Assembly: GCF_052324685.1 (NCBI RefSeq)
Contig: NC_135228.1
Span: 16,281,611 to 16,345,610 of the forward strand
Direction: 5' to 3'
DNA: 64,000 nucleotides
DNA from: Brachyhypopomus gauderio
Lineage: Eukaryota; Chordata; Actinopteri; Gymnotiformes; Hypopomidae
Position numbers and translations under genes: made by a program
Shown: one piece after another, positions 39,618 to 51,051 of the stretch
How positions within the stretch are numbered: the first letter of the stretch is position 1
How the letters are laid out: the number at the start of each line of letters is the position of its first letter
Notes under the pieces: model-generated
Seen by the model: the letters and a program-made list of their open reading frames with translations, nothing else
Databases searched by the model: none
What the model was told of the DNA's origin: nothing

Positions 39618-40185
39618 TGTGTTTTTATCAGTTTCCTTCCATCTGGGCGCCAAGCACACTGTCACACCTGGCATTAATTCAGGCAGAAAACCTGTTTTAA
39701 ATTTTTTTTGCATGTGTACTTTAATTCCAGTCATTGTCCCTTTATGGTATTTCTTATAGGTTATTTAAATGCAGGTATATTTCTGATTTCAGTTCATATA
39801 TGAATCACAAAGCATTTAAATCAGTTAAAATAATAATTCAGTAATTCACAAAGAGTTGGGATATACATGAGACTGAGCACTTATACAAAATCTTAAAGTA
39901 CAAAAGGTATTAAAGTATTGCAGAGAAAATGCATTTATAAAACAGGTTCAAGACAAATTTTTGCATTCAAGCCTTTCTTGTTTTGCAAGTCATTTGTTCC
40001 TGATCAACAAAAGGTTTATGTAGCTTCAATTATTTTTCTTTCAAACAGAAAATGTCCATTGTCTCAGTTTACTCACCAATGACAGACATAAAATTAGAAG
40101 ACATCAGATATCTTACAACAGTCAAGGTGGATTAAATTGTCCATTGCATATAAAAATATTGATCACTCAAGCAAATGAAACAAAC

Positions 40186-40818
40186 TTATACGTAAGCTTT
40201 GCTGCTGTCCACAGATTTGGCCGGTGTATATGTTACATTATAGGGAGTGTCTTCCCTTGGTGGACATGAAGAACAGAGCAGACCTCCACCCAAGAACAGC
40301 AGGCCAGCAGCTCCCCAGCCAACATAGAGAGAAGGACCCAGTTCCCTCCTCTGGGCATCCACAAGGGCAGGATTGTAAAAGTCCCTGATGATGGCATTTG
40401 TAGTCCAACACACTGGTATCAGGACAAGAAGCCCTGCAATAATGAAAAACACACCACTAGCAATGGCGATTTTAGCCTTAGAGTTTTCGTTTGGAACGAA
40501 ACTGGTGCACTTCCCTCCGACGATTGACAGCAGTATTCCAAAGATCCCAGCAATAAGGGCGATGACCACCAAGGCCCGCGCTGCTTGAAGATCCTGAGGA
40601 AGAATAAGAAGGGAGTCGTACACCTTGCACTGCATCTGACCCGTGCTTTGAACAACACAGTTCATCCAAAGGCCTTCCCAAATGACCTGGGAAGTCACAA
40701 TGTTGGCCCCAATGAAGGCTGACATCTTCCAGGCTGGCAAACCACAGATGACAATGGTCCCCACAAAGCCAATCATCGCCAGGATGATTCCCAGCATTTG
40801 ACGTCCTTTAGATACCAT
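40186..40818 (-). CDS. Claudin (claudin-3/4 type), 210 aa
   Basis: Single-exon four-pass tight-junction protein. I start at the ATG at 40818 ([10 protein letters not shown]) in a good context (aaaATGG). The longer frame upstream opens only at TTG. TM1 lies at about 9-29; ECL1 has '[20 protein letters not shown]' with W30, 'GLWMNC' and 'GQMQC'. TM2 is about 82-102, then the juxtamembrane 'GGKCTSF', TM3 about 117-137, ECL2 '[17 protein letters not shown]', TM4 about 162-182. The tail is short with 'SSCPPRE' and ends KAYV, a PDZ ligand for ZO proteins. A decayed paralogue with similar 5' flank lies at 44.9-45.3 kb. The named orthologue is not assigned. Confidence 0.94.
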   Translation of the reverse strand: MVSKGRQMLGIILAMIGFVGTIVICGLPAWKMSAFIGANIVTSQVIWEGLWMNCVVQSTGQMQCKVYDSLLILPQDLQAARALVVIALIAGIFGILLSIVGGKCTSFVPNENSKAKIAIASGVFFIIAGLLVLIPVCWTTNAIIRDFYNPALVDAQRRELGPSLYVGWGAAGLLFLGGGLLCSSCPPREDTPYNVTYTPAKSVDSSKAYV

Positions 40819-40926
40819 TTTCTCGTTTGATTGGGAAAACAAACGTATTCAAGGTGAAACCAAAGCTGTCTCTTCTTCAGGCTTCAAATGTCACCAGTGT
40901 CACTTTCATTTAGTTGCTGACCCTTG

Positions 40927-40932
40927 CTTATA
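40927..40932 (-). promoter_or_regulatory. Possible TATA box of the 40 kb claudin
   Basis: TATAAG on the minus strand, 109 nt before the ATG. The matching place in the decayed copy reads differently. Confidence 0.4.
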
Positions 40933-41139
40933 AGCTTTGGTGTCAAGGGAACATTAGGGTGGAGTCTTTGTGCTCATGAAACCAGTTTTTATGCTTTTCC
41001 AGTTGGTCTAGATTCCTGCAGTTGCATACTGACCCTTTTGTAAGAAGGGGGTGGGTGAGTGGGGGGTTGATAAGTCTTTGAATGTCCATAAAAGGAAATA
41101 ACAACAACTCCACTTCCTGACCATTAATCTCTATTTTCA

Positions 41140-43680
41140 CAGAATATGGGTGACGACTCTTACATTTTTTTTGTTCTTTCTGTTATTATTCCTAATGCAT
41201 GAACAGGACACCATTTCTGGAAGCCTTTGTGATTAAAGCATTTCTGCTGGTCTCAGTGGTCTGTACATGTTGTCAAGGGAAAGCTTCTTCTTTAATGTGT
41301 GGACTACTGGTGATATTACAACAGCGCACACAGTTTTTGTACAGTGCTGCTGCACATTACCGACGTAAACACACCTATCCTATCCTATGATTAGTAACAC
41401 ACTGTAGATACTGAATAAATTGCTATTGTAGTGATGTGGCTGAACGTTTTCATCATTGCCAAAACAAACAACCGTTTGTAATGGTTAATAGTAATACAGT
41501 ATAATCACCTTATATAAAGCCGAATTGTAAACTATGACAAACCACAGATAAACAAACAAACAAGCAAATAAATAGAATCATAAGTAAATACAATGCTTCC
41601 TATTTTTTTCTTTATTTACTTGTCTGCTCATTTGTATACGTTTCCAACATTTTATGCTACACGTATTTATGATTTAATATGACATGTCTATTCTTATTTA
41701 TTTACATTTGTATGCCCTATATTAATTTATTTATTTTATTTATTTAACTCTGAGATTTTCTGTTTTTTTGTTGTAGCCAATTTCCAACCACCAGGAAATC
41801 CTCTCCCATTATATTTTATCTACCACCCAGGGAAGCAGGGGCTGCTGTGTGCTTCCTTTAAAGCACATACAGGCAATCACTGCATATTTCGGAGCCGTGG
41901 GCTCTCGTCAGGGGGCGGTGTGATACGCAGAAGATAGTGCTGTTCGCTTCCTGATGCATGATCTCACAGACAGCCATGATTAGGCAGTTACCTGGAGGCA
42001 GTATCGGTTGGATTTTCTTTGTTGTTGATGTATTTCATTAACAACAAAAATACCCAGACAGTCAGTGTTTCCTGAAGGCTTTAACCTCATTGATTACAAG
42101 TGTCTGAAATAGCTTATGTTTATGTATTTAAAAATTGAAGTGCCAAAATGCGGAATATCTAGTTGAAGCTATAGCTCAAAAAATGACTACCTACTACCTA
42201 CTACCATTTGCACCTGCAGCTGTGGTCAATTCTATCCTTGGTATGGTCATTTGTTTGAGAGCTGCTATCATAAACGCCATATTCACCTTTTCCTTTCAAA
42301 TATTAGTGATCCTAAGGTATGGCACAGAGCTATATGTACTTATACATCACAAATGTGGTGTCACTGAGCATGTTACATTTCTACAAAGTCCATTGGTTTG
42401 ACACGATAACTGATTCTACAGTGCCATTTACTGAAGATTCATTAGCCACCTTTGTGATGATCGAAGGTGAGCATCTGAGATCTTATCATCCTATCCATAT
42501 TACAGCTTCCATAACTCCTACAGGATGTGCCTTGCTGTAAAGATAAATGTGGCTATGAATCCAAGTGGAGCACATGCATAGACCTTGCTCTCCCCACTGA
42601 ACTTTGGAGCCCATGGAGCCCCCATTACAAATGGGAATGTTAGAACATTTAAACCAGCCATCTGTTCTATATAGGCTCATTAACAACATTTCATAACCTA
42701 CCTCCCTCTAGGGGTGACTTAATGTCTTGCTCTTGTGATCTTTTCCTGTTTTCTCAGTACCTCTGTTTAATGACTAATGCAAGATGTTACATGGTTGTAA
42801 CATTGCTGAACACAAGATGTGAGCGATTGAGCCAATGGCAGGATTTTAACAATTTTTAAGGAAATGGATGAGCAGTTCAATAGACATGGAATTGAGCAGA
42901 ACTCAAGAAAGTTCTGAGACAAGTGACACAGATAACACTAACGTACAAACACACTATAGGGCACACACGGAAGTACACATATGGACACGGACAAACGTAA
43001 CCAAACATGGACACACCCGAGAGGAGGAGTCAAGGGCTGCACAGTGATAGCAAAACACACTGAGATTTAAAGATCTCACCATGCAAGCCCAAAGGATTCT
43101 TAAGAAAAACTGAATGACACAATATAGAAACATGCATATATCTTAATTTTATATATTTTAAACACCAGTAGACCAGATTAGGATGTAAAACAGCTGGTGA
43201 TAAGCATTTTATGTCTTAAACTACAGCAGTAGTATCTATATGAAAACCCATTTCTATTAAGTCAAAATGTGTGATACATAGTCTGTGTGCACACAAGGAA
43301 AGATGGTGAATGTTTGTATTCTATTTAGTCCTTTTGTTTGAACTAGTTTGCTAGAAAATTCATGAACTCTGTTTGGAATTAAAAATATGAGCCATTTTTT
43401 CTCCAAAGGCCTTAATGACCTGGTTGGTTTTCTAATTTTACTTATGGTAAGGCCAAATGTCCTTAGATTTAGTTTCCTTTGTTGTTTGGCCCTTACTCCC
43501 ATTTTCTCACATTTGTTGCTAGAAAACTGTGGAAACACGCCGGTGTGTACTGACCAGCTCAAGGTCATCAGGTACAGTACACCTGCAAAGATATAGAAGA
43601 CCCAGTATTTCCATCTATGACTTTTGGATGATGGCACCTTAACAACTGTTAACCCAGTGTGGACTACATCCACAGATGAG
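41140..43680. other. Intergenic, no gene recognised
   Basis: No claudin or other exon could be supported. The open frame on the minus strand at 43257-43673 has one hydrophobic stretch ('YWVFYIFAGVLYLMTLSW') but opens with GTG after an in-frame stop and matches no family I know. About 41830-42000 has balanced composition and may be an old repeat. Confidence 0.35.
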
Positions 43681-43789
43681 GGTTAGAAGGACCTAGAAAT
43701 AATAATTAAGTCATATGCTTTGCATTGCATGTTCACAGTGCTCTGGAATTCAAAGTTCATAAGAACAGAGAGGAAGCAAAACGTGAGTG

Positions 43790-44060
43790 TGGATATACGT
43801 AAGGAGTTTCTTTAATCTCCATGATGAATAAGGATAAGCAGCTCAAAGAGGCAAACTGTCTGAAAGCACAAAAAGAAAAGCAAACAGGCTGGCAAGCATG
43901 ACTCAAAACACAAGTTACAGTTTGGAGCGTCATCTTGGGCACTGTACTGATGAGATATGAGTCGCATTTACACAGGGAAGAAACACAAGAGGCAAACAAG
44001 GCACAGGTGCTGACAGGTGCTTGACAGCCTATAATCAGGAGACTGGGAGTGAGGCAGGTG
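43790..44060 (-). repeat. Unassigned repeat-like sequence beside a microsatellite
   Basis: Shares its overall layout and end phrase with 39290-39540 (see there). Possibly a retroelement end read on the minus strand. Confidence 0.3.
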
Positions 44061-44063
44061 CAC

Positions 44064-44068
44064 TGTGT

Positions 44069-44105
<37 letters not shown>

Positions 44106-44136
44106 CGTGCGTGCGTGTGTGTGTGTGGGTGTGTGG
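44064..44136. repeat. (TG)n microsatellite with (CGTG) units
   Basis: TG run interrupted by several GTGC/CGTG units. Confidence 0.95.
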
Positions 44137-44190
44137 CATTGGGCATGTCTCTTGGGTAGGGAGCCTGATACAACAGGACAACACATGTAT

Positions 44191-44361
44191 GCACGGACGT
44201 AATTTGGGGGGGGGGGGGGGGGGGGGGATGGGGGGACATGTCCCCCCCACTTTTTCAAAAACCGGTTTTGGTCCCCCCCAGTTTTTACGGTTAAAACCAA
44301 ATATTTAAATAGCGACGAATCCATGTCCCCCCCACTTTTGAAATCAAAATTACGTCCATGC
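44191..44361. mobile_element. Poly-G-rich MITE
   Basis: Ends are inverted repeats of 15 bp with one mismatch: GCACGGACGTAATTT at the left and the inverse of GCATGGACGTAATTT at the right. The interior is made of G runs and 'gtcccccccac' blocks. Other copies of this type occur in fish genomes. I could not define a clean target duplication. Confidence 0.65.
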
Positions 44362-44435
44362 ATGTATGTGCAATTACATTTAACCAGGTTACTGTTAAAT
44401 TCTTGAAAATGCAAAATCTGAAATCACATATAGAT

Positions 44436-44437
<2 letters not shown>

Positions 44438-44483
<46 letters not shown>
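44438..44483. repeat. (TAA)n microsatellite
   Basis: About 15 TAA units, followed by a fish repeat fragment ('atatagcacctttcaagaac'). Confidence 0.95.
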
Positions 44484-44485
<2 letters not shown>

Positions 44486-44889
44486 ATGAGATTCATATAG
44501 CACCTTTCAAGAACGGAAAGATGCTTACAATTACATATATATATATTTCATATGATTGGCAAAATCTGATGCGCAATTAATGCTTGAGTTAATGAAACAT
44601 ACCTTATTTCTTAATATTTTTTGCAAATGATTTAGAATTGTACCTCAATGACTTTGAAATTATTAAAAGTATGTTATAATTATGATGTTTTACATATGAT
44701 GTATCAAACAAAATGCATATTAATTTTTCTTTCAAACAAACATGACTATTTGTTGAGAACTTTCATTTTATTCACAAGTGATATATTTCAGATTCATAGA
44801 TAGATAGTTGTAAGATATTCTTTACTTGATTAAGCTATCACCTAGGCCATACAAACCATGCAATGTGACTGAAGTTTAAGTGAATGCCA

Positions 44890-45320
44890 CTCACATACAT
44901 CAACTTAAGTTATGCCCACAGATTTGACCTGTGATCATTTTATGTGATAATGAGTCTTGTCCTTTGCTGGACATAACTTACAGAGCAAGGTTATACCCTA
45001 GAAGTTAGTGATGGTGACAGTTTTAGTCTCTGTACTGAGGACAAGGAGGACAAGGTTGGTGAGATGAATGTAACTAGCTGTAGGAGTCAGTCTTAGAGTC
45101 CTCACTTAGGGCAATTCCAACAGGTCCACAAGCTCCCTGTAGGTCCTGAGAAAGAGCCAGGACAGAGTCATACTTTTAGATGACATCTAACCTGTTCTTT
45201 GACACACTCCTTCAGCATGCCTTCGGAGGCCCCAAAGACAGCTGATGTCTTCTAGGCAAGCAGGAATTAGACTAATTCAGTTCCAGAATGAAACCTAGCA
45301 TATACTTTTGGACATCATTT
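44890..45320 (-). pseudogene. Decayed claudin, paralogue of the 40 kb gene
   Basis: Aligned on the plus strand with 40186-40818, the sequence keeps the order of landmarks: 'cacagatttgacctgtg' (3' end), 'agggcaattccaacaggtcc', 'taggtcctgagaaagagcc', 'agagtcatac', 'gctgatgtcttctaggc' and, over the former start codon, 'acatcattttgaaag'. The middle (TM3, ECL2, TM4) is mostly lost or scrambled and no frame remains. Homology runs on upstream to about 45530 ('gaaaccagttttatactttt', 'ctagattcctg'), matching 40970-41030, so this was a DNA-level tandem copy with its promoter and not a retrocopy. Confidence 0.75.
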
Positions 45321-45789
45321 TGAAAGAATGATTTTCCTTAGAATCCTAAGATATGTTCCTCTGGCTCACTGAAGCAGAGCTACAGCCGTTCACTGACACT
45401 TGCTTACATGCCTTAGTGTCATAAAAGAAACAAGGATTTTTGCTTGGCACGTGGTTTTGCTCACTGTATGAAACCAGTTTTATACTTTTCCAGTTGAACT
45501 AGATTCCTGTTATTGCTGACCACAGGACTTCCAAGAAAAATTATTCAGAACTTTCTCGATCACTGGAGTCTACAGACGGAACTAAAAGGATTTGAGACAC
45601 CGAAACTCCAAATAAACTTACCAACATGAACGTTTCCCGAAAGAGGAAGAAAAAGCAATAAAAAATAATTGAATAATCAATTTTATTTTTGTTGTTGTTT
45701 ATTTATTTTTATGTTTCAACATAAAATATAGCTGCACCTGTGTTTGGCTAAACGTGTCCTACCACTTCATGGCTGAGTTGCTGTCATTT

Positions 45790-46066
45790 CCAATTACTTC
45801 CATTTTGTTATAGTACAGCTGCCAGTTGACTGTGGAGTAGGAGCAAGGAAATATCACGACTGGATTTATTGCACAGGTGGCATCCTATCACAGTTCCACA
45901 CTGGACTTCACTGAGCTCCTGAGAGCAACCCATTCTTTCACAAATGTTTGTAAAAAACACGTTTGCACGATTAGGTTCTTAATTTTATACACCTCTGGCC
46001 ATGGACATTATTGGAAAACCTGATTCCGATAATTAGGTGAGCGAATACTTTTGGCAATATAGTGTA
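45790..46066. mobile_element. Non-autonomous Tc1-like element, partial
   Basis: Ends in 'gcgaatacttttggcaatat' plus 'agtgta', the terminal repeat of the Tc1 group also seen at 33575. The interior carries 'ggcatcctatcacagttcc', 'cactgagctcctgagagc' and 'ttttatacacctctggcca', phrases of a short non-autonomous fish Tc1 relative. The left terminal repeat is not seen. Confidence 0.6.
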
Positions 46067-46239
46067 GGTTAGAATTCAAGATACCCTTGAACCAGATAAC
46101 TACTAAACTACATGAATGAATGCATTACCTAGTATTTCAAAAAGACATGAGCTCAAACTTAAACAACAAGATAAAAAAAACAATACCTAGTTGTTACCAA
46201 TACCAATACAAGCAGACATAAACATACAATGTAAAGCGT

Positions 46240-46620
46240 AAGGACAACAAGTGCTGTCTGTGTAGTTTGTCATCATTTAACCGGTGAATCTACGTTCGAA
46301 GACCGCAAGAGACTCTGCAGTATGACCAGGTAACGGAAGATCGTTCCACCATCTCAGAGCCAGGACAGAGAACAGTCTTGAGGTTTGTCTTCTGTGATTC
46401 TTTAAGCATTGCATTTCAGGTCAAGTCACACTTGAGATTCAGAGTGCTGGTGTTACAGATAAGGCTTTAACCATGATCATCATGTAGGGAGGGGCTGGTC
46501 CATTTTTGGCTTTGTAGACAAGCAGCTGATGCATGCAGCTGCTGCAAGCCACCATCAAGAAACACTGATTGGTCTGTACAGGGTACTGCAGTGTGCTGTC
46601 AGCTTTTAACCTTCATGCAG
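46240..46620. repeat. Dispersed teleost repeat, family uncertain
   Basis: Contains 'gaagatcgttccaccatctc', 'agccaggacagagaacagtc' and 'tttggctttgtagacaagca', phrases that recur in many fish genomes as an old interspersed repeat. No coding frame. Confidence 0.45.
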
Positions 46621-48279
46621 CCTTCAGTGTTTCCAATGTAGACACAAATCAGAACTAAACAATAGCTTAGCTATCTTAAATGTTTGGGAATTAAAAAGAA
46701 ATTGTACTGCCATATATTTCTAAAAACAAATAATTCATCTTATATTTAAAACAGTTACACACTAATTTTTTTTTATTCAAACTAGGCTTTTCAGACTTGA
46801 TTTTGGAAAGCCGGCAAAATATGTGCTACAATAATAATTTCTTCACATTTTTTCCAGATTCTGTTAATAACTGGCCGAGGTTACTGGGTGATATGTACTT
46901 CTTGTGGGGCCCTCCTGAACTTAGGGCTTTAATGTCTTCATATGTTTGAACTTAGAACTGATGCTTGTGCAAAGAATATAGCTGATTAATGTAAAAATTA
47001 AATATTGTGCATAACAGTATGTTATAGTTCTAAATAATTTGTGCACCAAACCCAGAGTCAACACTTAATGTGTTCTTAAGCTTAAATAATTTCTCTTGAA
47101 ATGAGATGTGAAATGTGAAATTCTCTTGAAATGTGAGTTCTTCACAAAGCACTGCATACTACAAAAGCAAAAAGAAACCTTTCATCTAACCGAGACAGAT
47201 CTGTTAACAACACAGTCTTTGTTTATAAAACTGTCTGCACTATACTGAAATTTGAAAGCATTTAACCCTTTGAATTACAGTTATGTTATGATGAATTCCA
47301 AGTCACAATACTGAGTGCACTTAGAGTACACAAGTTTCCTCATCAAAGTGCACCTATAAAGACACACCCATTTCTTCTAAAGTATCTTTCGAGTTTACTT
47401 GTTGGTGACTTTACTGAGATTTGGATCCATGCTCTGGATTTCTGGCAAAATCTAAAAGAACATGGACATCCAGTGTCAATGGTGTGATGCACAATGGACA
47501 TTAAGAATAGTGGATGGCTCCCCCTTTTGAAGAAGGAATATTCAACTGGCAAAATGTGTGAGTGTTACTCAGGAAATGACTGAGAATGGGTCAGAAATAC
47601 TCAGTAGGAAGATGAAAATGAAGGACTGTAAGAGTGGTGAAATGCATTATGGGAAAGGGATATTGGATCTTGGGGACCTTTGAGCAACATACTGAGGACT
47701 GGTGAAGAAGTTTAACACGTTTTGGGATGTGAAAAAGATGCAAACTTTGATTAAGCATCTATTTATGCTAAATAAAAAAATTAACTGTGAAACTTTTATT
47801 GCGATACTAATGTCACCTGAAAAGAAAATACTACATAACCTAGACTAATTCAAAACATCTAACTTTTTTCATCAATGTAATAAAATTATGCCTGCTCTGT
47901 ATAATTATCTTATCAATCAGTTGACCTCCTCGGGCATATTTAGAAGAACAGAGAAGAATTGTCACCCAGAGTATTTAATGCCTCTAAAAGTTTCATCATA
48001 ATATTTATAACATGAAATTATTAGGAATATATTGCCTGGTGCCAAAGACATTATTTTACATTATTTGAACTATATAATAGTTCAAAGATAAATGTTTCAC
48101 AAAAGTCAAGGCAAAATACAATCTGATGGGAACTTACTAGCTCAAATACTTCAGTCATGAAGGTAGAATTTGACCTCTTAGTATCTTCTGGTTTTACCTC
48201 CTAGACAGGAAGTATATTTTTAAGGAGTTCTTCAAAGTGTTCTTCTCACTTCTCATTCTCACAACCTGTTTTGCCTAGC
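46621..48279. other. Intergenic, no feature recognised
   Basis: AT-rich sequence without a supportable exon, RNA gene or bounded repeat on either strand. Confidence 0.4.
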
Positions 48280-48800
48280 AGGACGCTTCTCCTAAGTCTA
48301 AGTTCTCTGAGCTTCCCTCACCACTGGTATCCACCGCTGGGTTCTTTGGTTACTGCCATAACAGACACTGACAAGCTTTTCATCAGATCTATGTGCATCC
48401 ACTTCCACAGGGAATCAGGGGAAACAGGGGCCTCAATGCCCCTACCTCCTCTGCACCTCTTTGGGAAGAACTAGTTGAAATCTTTCTGAACAGTCCTCTG
48501 ACAGTCTTTTCCCATGTTTGGGCCTACCAGTTCTGTCTGGTGTTTTCCATGCCATCTGATCAAGCTCACTTCCAGATGGTGATCAGTTCACAACTCATCG
48601 CCTTGATTGACTCAAGTGTCCAAAACGTATGGCTTCAGGTCAGATGATACAACCACAAAATGAATCATTGACCTCAAGTCCAATGTGCTTTGCTACCAAA
48701 TATTTTTGTAGGCATCCTTTAAGTTCAAATGTGGTGTTCATTATGAACAGACCATGGATAGCCATAGTCCAATAACATACCACCACTTAGGTTCATAAAA
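48280..48800 (-). mobile_element. LINE endonuclease-region remnant
   Basis: Read on the minus strand, with frame changes, the segment gives 'NLSGGMLLDYG', 'SVHNEHHI', 'LKPYVLDT' and 'TDHHLEVSLIRWHGK'. These correspond to the end of the apurinic-type endonuclease of fish LINEs, where TDHHL holds the catalytic Asp-His pair. It is truncated on both sides and full of stops. Confidence 0.65.
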
Positions 48801-49127
48801 TTGATCTTTAAATATTTTAATTTTTACAAGTGACAAAATTCTAAGACTGTAATTAAAGTTCACATACATAAAAGTCAACCTGCATTGAACCATCACATTT
48901 CAGAATAGGTCCAATATTTATCACATCGTTTTGTTTGAAGCTGAAAGACGTTAAAATATTTTTTTCTTAATTATTTATACATTTTTATACATTTAATTAA
49001 TAAACATTGTTTTTTTGTATTTCTTTCCATAAACAGTCCAGTCAAATCAAAAGATGAGGGTATTCTTCCATCTACTGCATTCACATGCTTAAAGAATAGG
49101 ACAAGGCAGAATAATCCTCTGTTTTAG

Positions 49128-49691
49128 TTATCTGCTCCTGCAGTTTGTGCTGATGAAAATGGCTCCACCCAAGATGAGGAGGAAGCCAGCTAACCATCCA
49201 ACATATATGGAGGCCCCGAGTTCCCCTCTCATTGCATCTGTTGCTGTAGGACTGTAAAAGCCCACAATGATGTTGTGCGCTGACCAGCTCACAGCTGTCA
49301 AGCACAGTGCGCCAGCAATGATGTAGACTACCCCAGATGTTATTCCGTATCTCATCTTGGCATCTTGATCTTCACGGTAAAAGTTAGTGCCTCTGGCCCC
49401 AATGACCATTAACACAATACCGACTACACCTGCTGCAAGGGAGACAGAGATCAGAGCTCGACTGACCTGGAGGCTTTGAGACAGAGCCAAAATAGAGTCA
49501 TATGCCTTGCACTGCATATTTCCAGTGCTCACGAATACACAGTTCATCCACAAGCCTTCCCAGAACACCTGGGCCGTCACAATGTTGGCTCCCACGAAGG
49601 CGGACACCTTCCACATTGGCAGAGCACATATCACGATGGTTCCAAGGAAGCCCACAAGAACCAGGAAGGCTGCGAAGAGTTGTCTTCCCAT
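49128..49691 (-). CDS. Short-tailed claudin, 187 aa
   Basis: Single-exon claudin with ATG at 49691 (MGRQLFAAFLVLVGFLG). TM1 is about 6-26; ECL1 keeps the full signature (W in 'PMWKVSAF', 'FWEGLWMNC', 'GNMQC'). TM2 is about 77-97, TM3 about 115-135, ECL2 'VGFYSPTATDAMRGELG', TM4 about 159-179. Three features set it apart from its neighbours. The juxtamembrane 'GGKCTNC' after TM2 is 'GARGTNF', without the cysteines that are palmitoylated in other claudins. ECL2 reads FYSP and not FYNP. The protein stops only a few residues after TM4 (NCRSR), so it has no cytoplasmic tail and no PDZ ligand. The frame is clean, so it is probably functional. Confidence 0.92.
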   Translation of the reverse strand: MGRQLFAAFLVLVGFLGTIVICALPMWKVSAFVGANIVTAQVFWEGLWMNCVFVSTGNMQCKAYDSILALSQSLQVSRALISVSLAAGVVGIVLMVIGARGTNFYREDQDAKMRYGITSGVVYIIAGALCLTAVSWSAHNIIVGFYSPTATDAMRGELGASIYVGWLAGFLLILGGAIFISTNCRSR

Positions 49692-49845
49692 AATTCACAA
49701 AAATGTTGGCTATTTCAGTTCTTACGCACAAGATAAATGCATGCGGTATGATGAATACAAAATCTCAGCCAGTCTCTCCAGCTCCGAATGCACAATGAAT
49801 GCATGAGATAAAACATGCAGTAGGACAAACCGTAGAAACAAATCT

Positions 49846-49851
49846 CTTATA
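49846..49851 (-). promoter_or_regulatory. Possible TATA box of the 49 kb claudin
   Basis: TATAAG on the minus strand, 155 nt before the ATG. The distance is long for a one-exon leader, so this is tentative. Confidence 0.3.
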
Positions 49852-50011
49852 GACCTGTGGCCTGATTGTGCCTCATAGATGTTTTGAAGAGAGCAGAGAG
49901 AGAAGGGGTGGGGATATTTTTTTTTCCTATCTCAGGTTTCCTGTTTGGCTTGATTCTTTATCTGCTTCTGAAAATGGAGAGAGCAAGTGAATGTGAAGGA
50001 GACGTGTAAAT

Positions 50012-50015
<4 letters not shown>

Positions 50016-50051
<36 letters not shown>
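50016..50051. repeat. (GA)n microsatellite
   Basis: About 18 GA units. Confidence 0.96.
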
Positions 50052-50054
<3 letters not shown>

Positions 50055-50690
50055 AGCAAGTATTTGTGCATGCTGAGAACACAAGGAAAGAGGGTGGGAA
50101 CAGAGCAGAAAGAAAAGACTTCATTGTGTTCAACTAGAGTACACATATCAAAGTTCTACTTCAGCGCTACTGAGAACAGAAACACCGAGTAGCACTTAAT
50201 AATGCCTACAGAGTTTAAACCAGTTTTCTCCATGTATTTGAGGGAAAAAGTTCTCAGGCTGAGCCAATGGAGACTACGCTTAAGACCATAATCTCTTCTA
50301 GTGGTTAAGATGACAGATAAGCAAAAGCACATTTAAAATTTGCTAAACAGGAAATTATAGATACGTACTGTAGCTTCTTTATTTACATACTTGTGTGAAC
50401 ACATTTAACCATTTTTCCAAGTTAGGTGAATAGCACACGTTTTACTATTAAGGATTTTTAAAGCTGATGGCCATGGGGAATTATAATGAAACATGCATTG
50501 TACACATGCACTATGCATACCAACTCAGTTCATACCCTACATTGCAAAGCACGCATTTGGATTCTGCCCAGCTCTAACCATTTAATTTTTAATACACTTT
50601 AATGACTACACCCAGGCCGTTTTTTGCGCTCCGTTTAAACGCTAGTATGACCCTCAGTTTTACATAGAACATGGACAGACTTCCTCCTAC
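50052..50690. other. Intergenic, no feature recognised
   Basis: No exon or bounded repeat recognised. Confidence 0.4.
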
Positions 50691-50694
50691 ACCT

Positions 50695-50800
50695 AAAGCT
50701 AGGTTTATATTTAACGCGTCGCGACTGGCGCGAGGGTCCGCGCGTCAGAAGTGACGCAATCGCGGTGGCTGAGCTTTAATTAACCTGAAGTCACAAGTGA
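50695..50800. repeat. CpG-rich repeat fragment (probable MITE piece)
   Basis: Contains 'aggtttatatttaacgcgtc' followed by 'gcgactggcgcgagg' and 'cagaagtgacgcaatcgcgg'. The sudden CpG density and the 'ttaacgcgtcgcg' motif are like a common class of fish MITEs. Ends are not defined. Confidence 0.35.
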
Positions 50801-50970
50801 GCGCACCCATAACCCTGCAGTTTCAAACTAACGAGCATCGGTAGTACTTGCCATGCCAAATTGCTGGAAGAGAAAATAAAACCCACACCTGTAGTGACGA
50901 TTTAGTTTAAACTGGGACAAGGCTTTACAGTTGAATCAAGCTTCACAAGACAGGTTATATAAAAGCGTAA

Positions 50971-50976
50971 TTTATT
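50971..50976 (-). promoter_or_regulatory. Poly(A) signal of the 51 kb claudin
   Basis: AATAAA on the minus strand about 76 nt beyond the stop codon. Confidence 0.55.
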
Positions 50977-51051
50977 AAGTAAAAATTTGACAGAGCATAA
51001 TTTGATAAAAAGTCAATTTCTTGGTAGTCCTTCAGGATATGGGATCAGGTA

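Noticed and set aside
40388-40588. Frames antisense to claudins (also at 36233-36900, 49476-49806, 51257-51714, 55715-55945, 60602-60805, 62867-63436)
   Set aside because: Shadows of the conserved claudin coding strand, as shown by the same antisense peptide appearing opposite each paralogue.
43257-43673. 138-codon minus-strand frame with one hydrophobic segment
   Set aside because: It opens with GTG right after an in-frame TAA, has no ATG before the hydrophobic part, no family resemblance and no compelling splice context.
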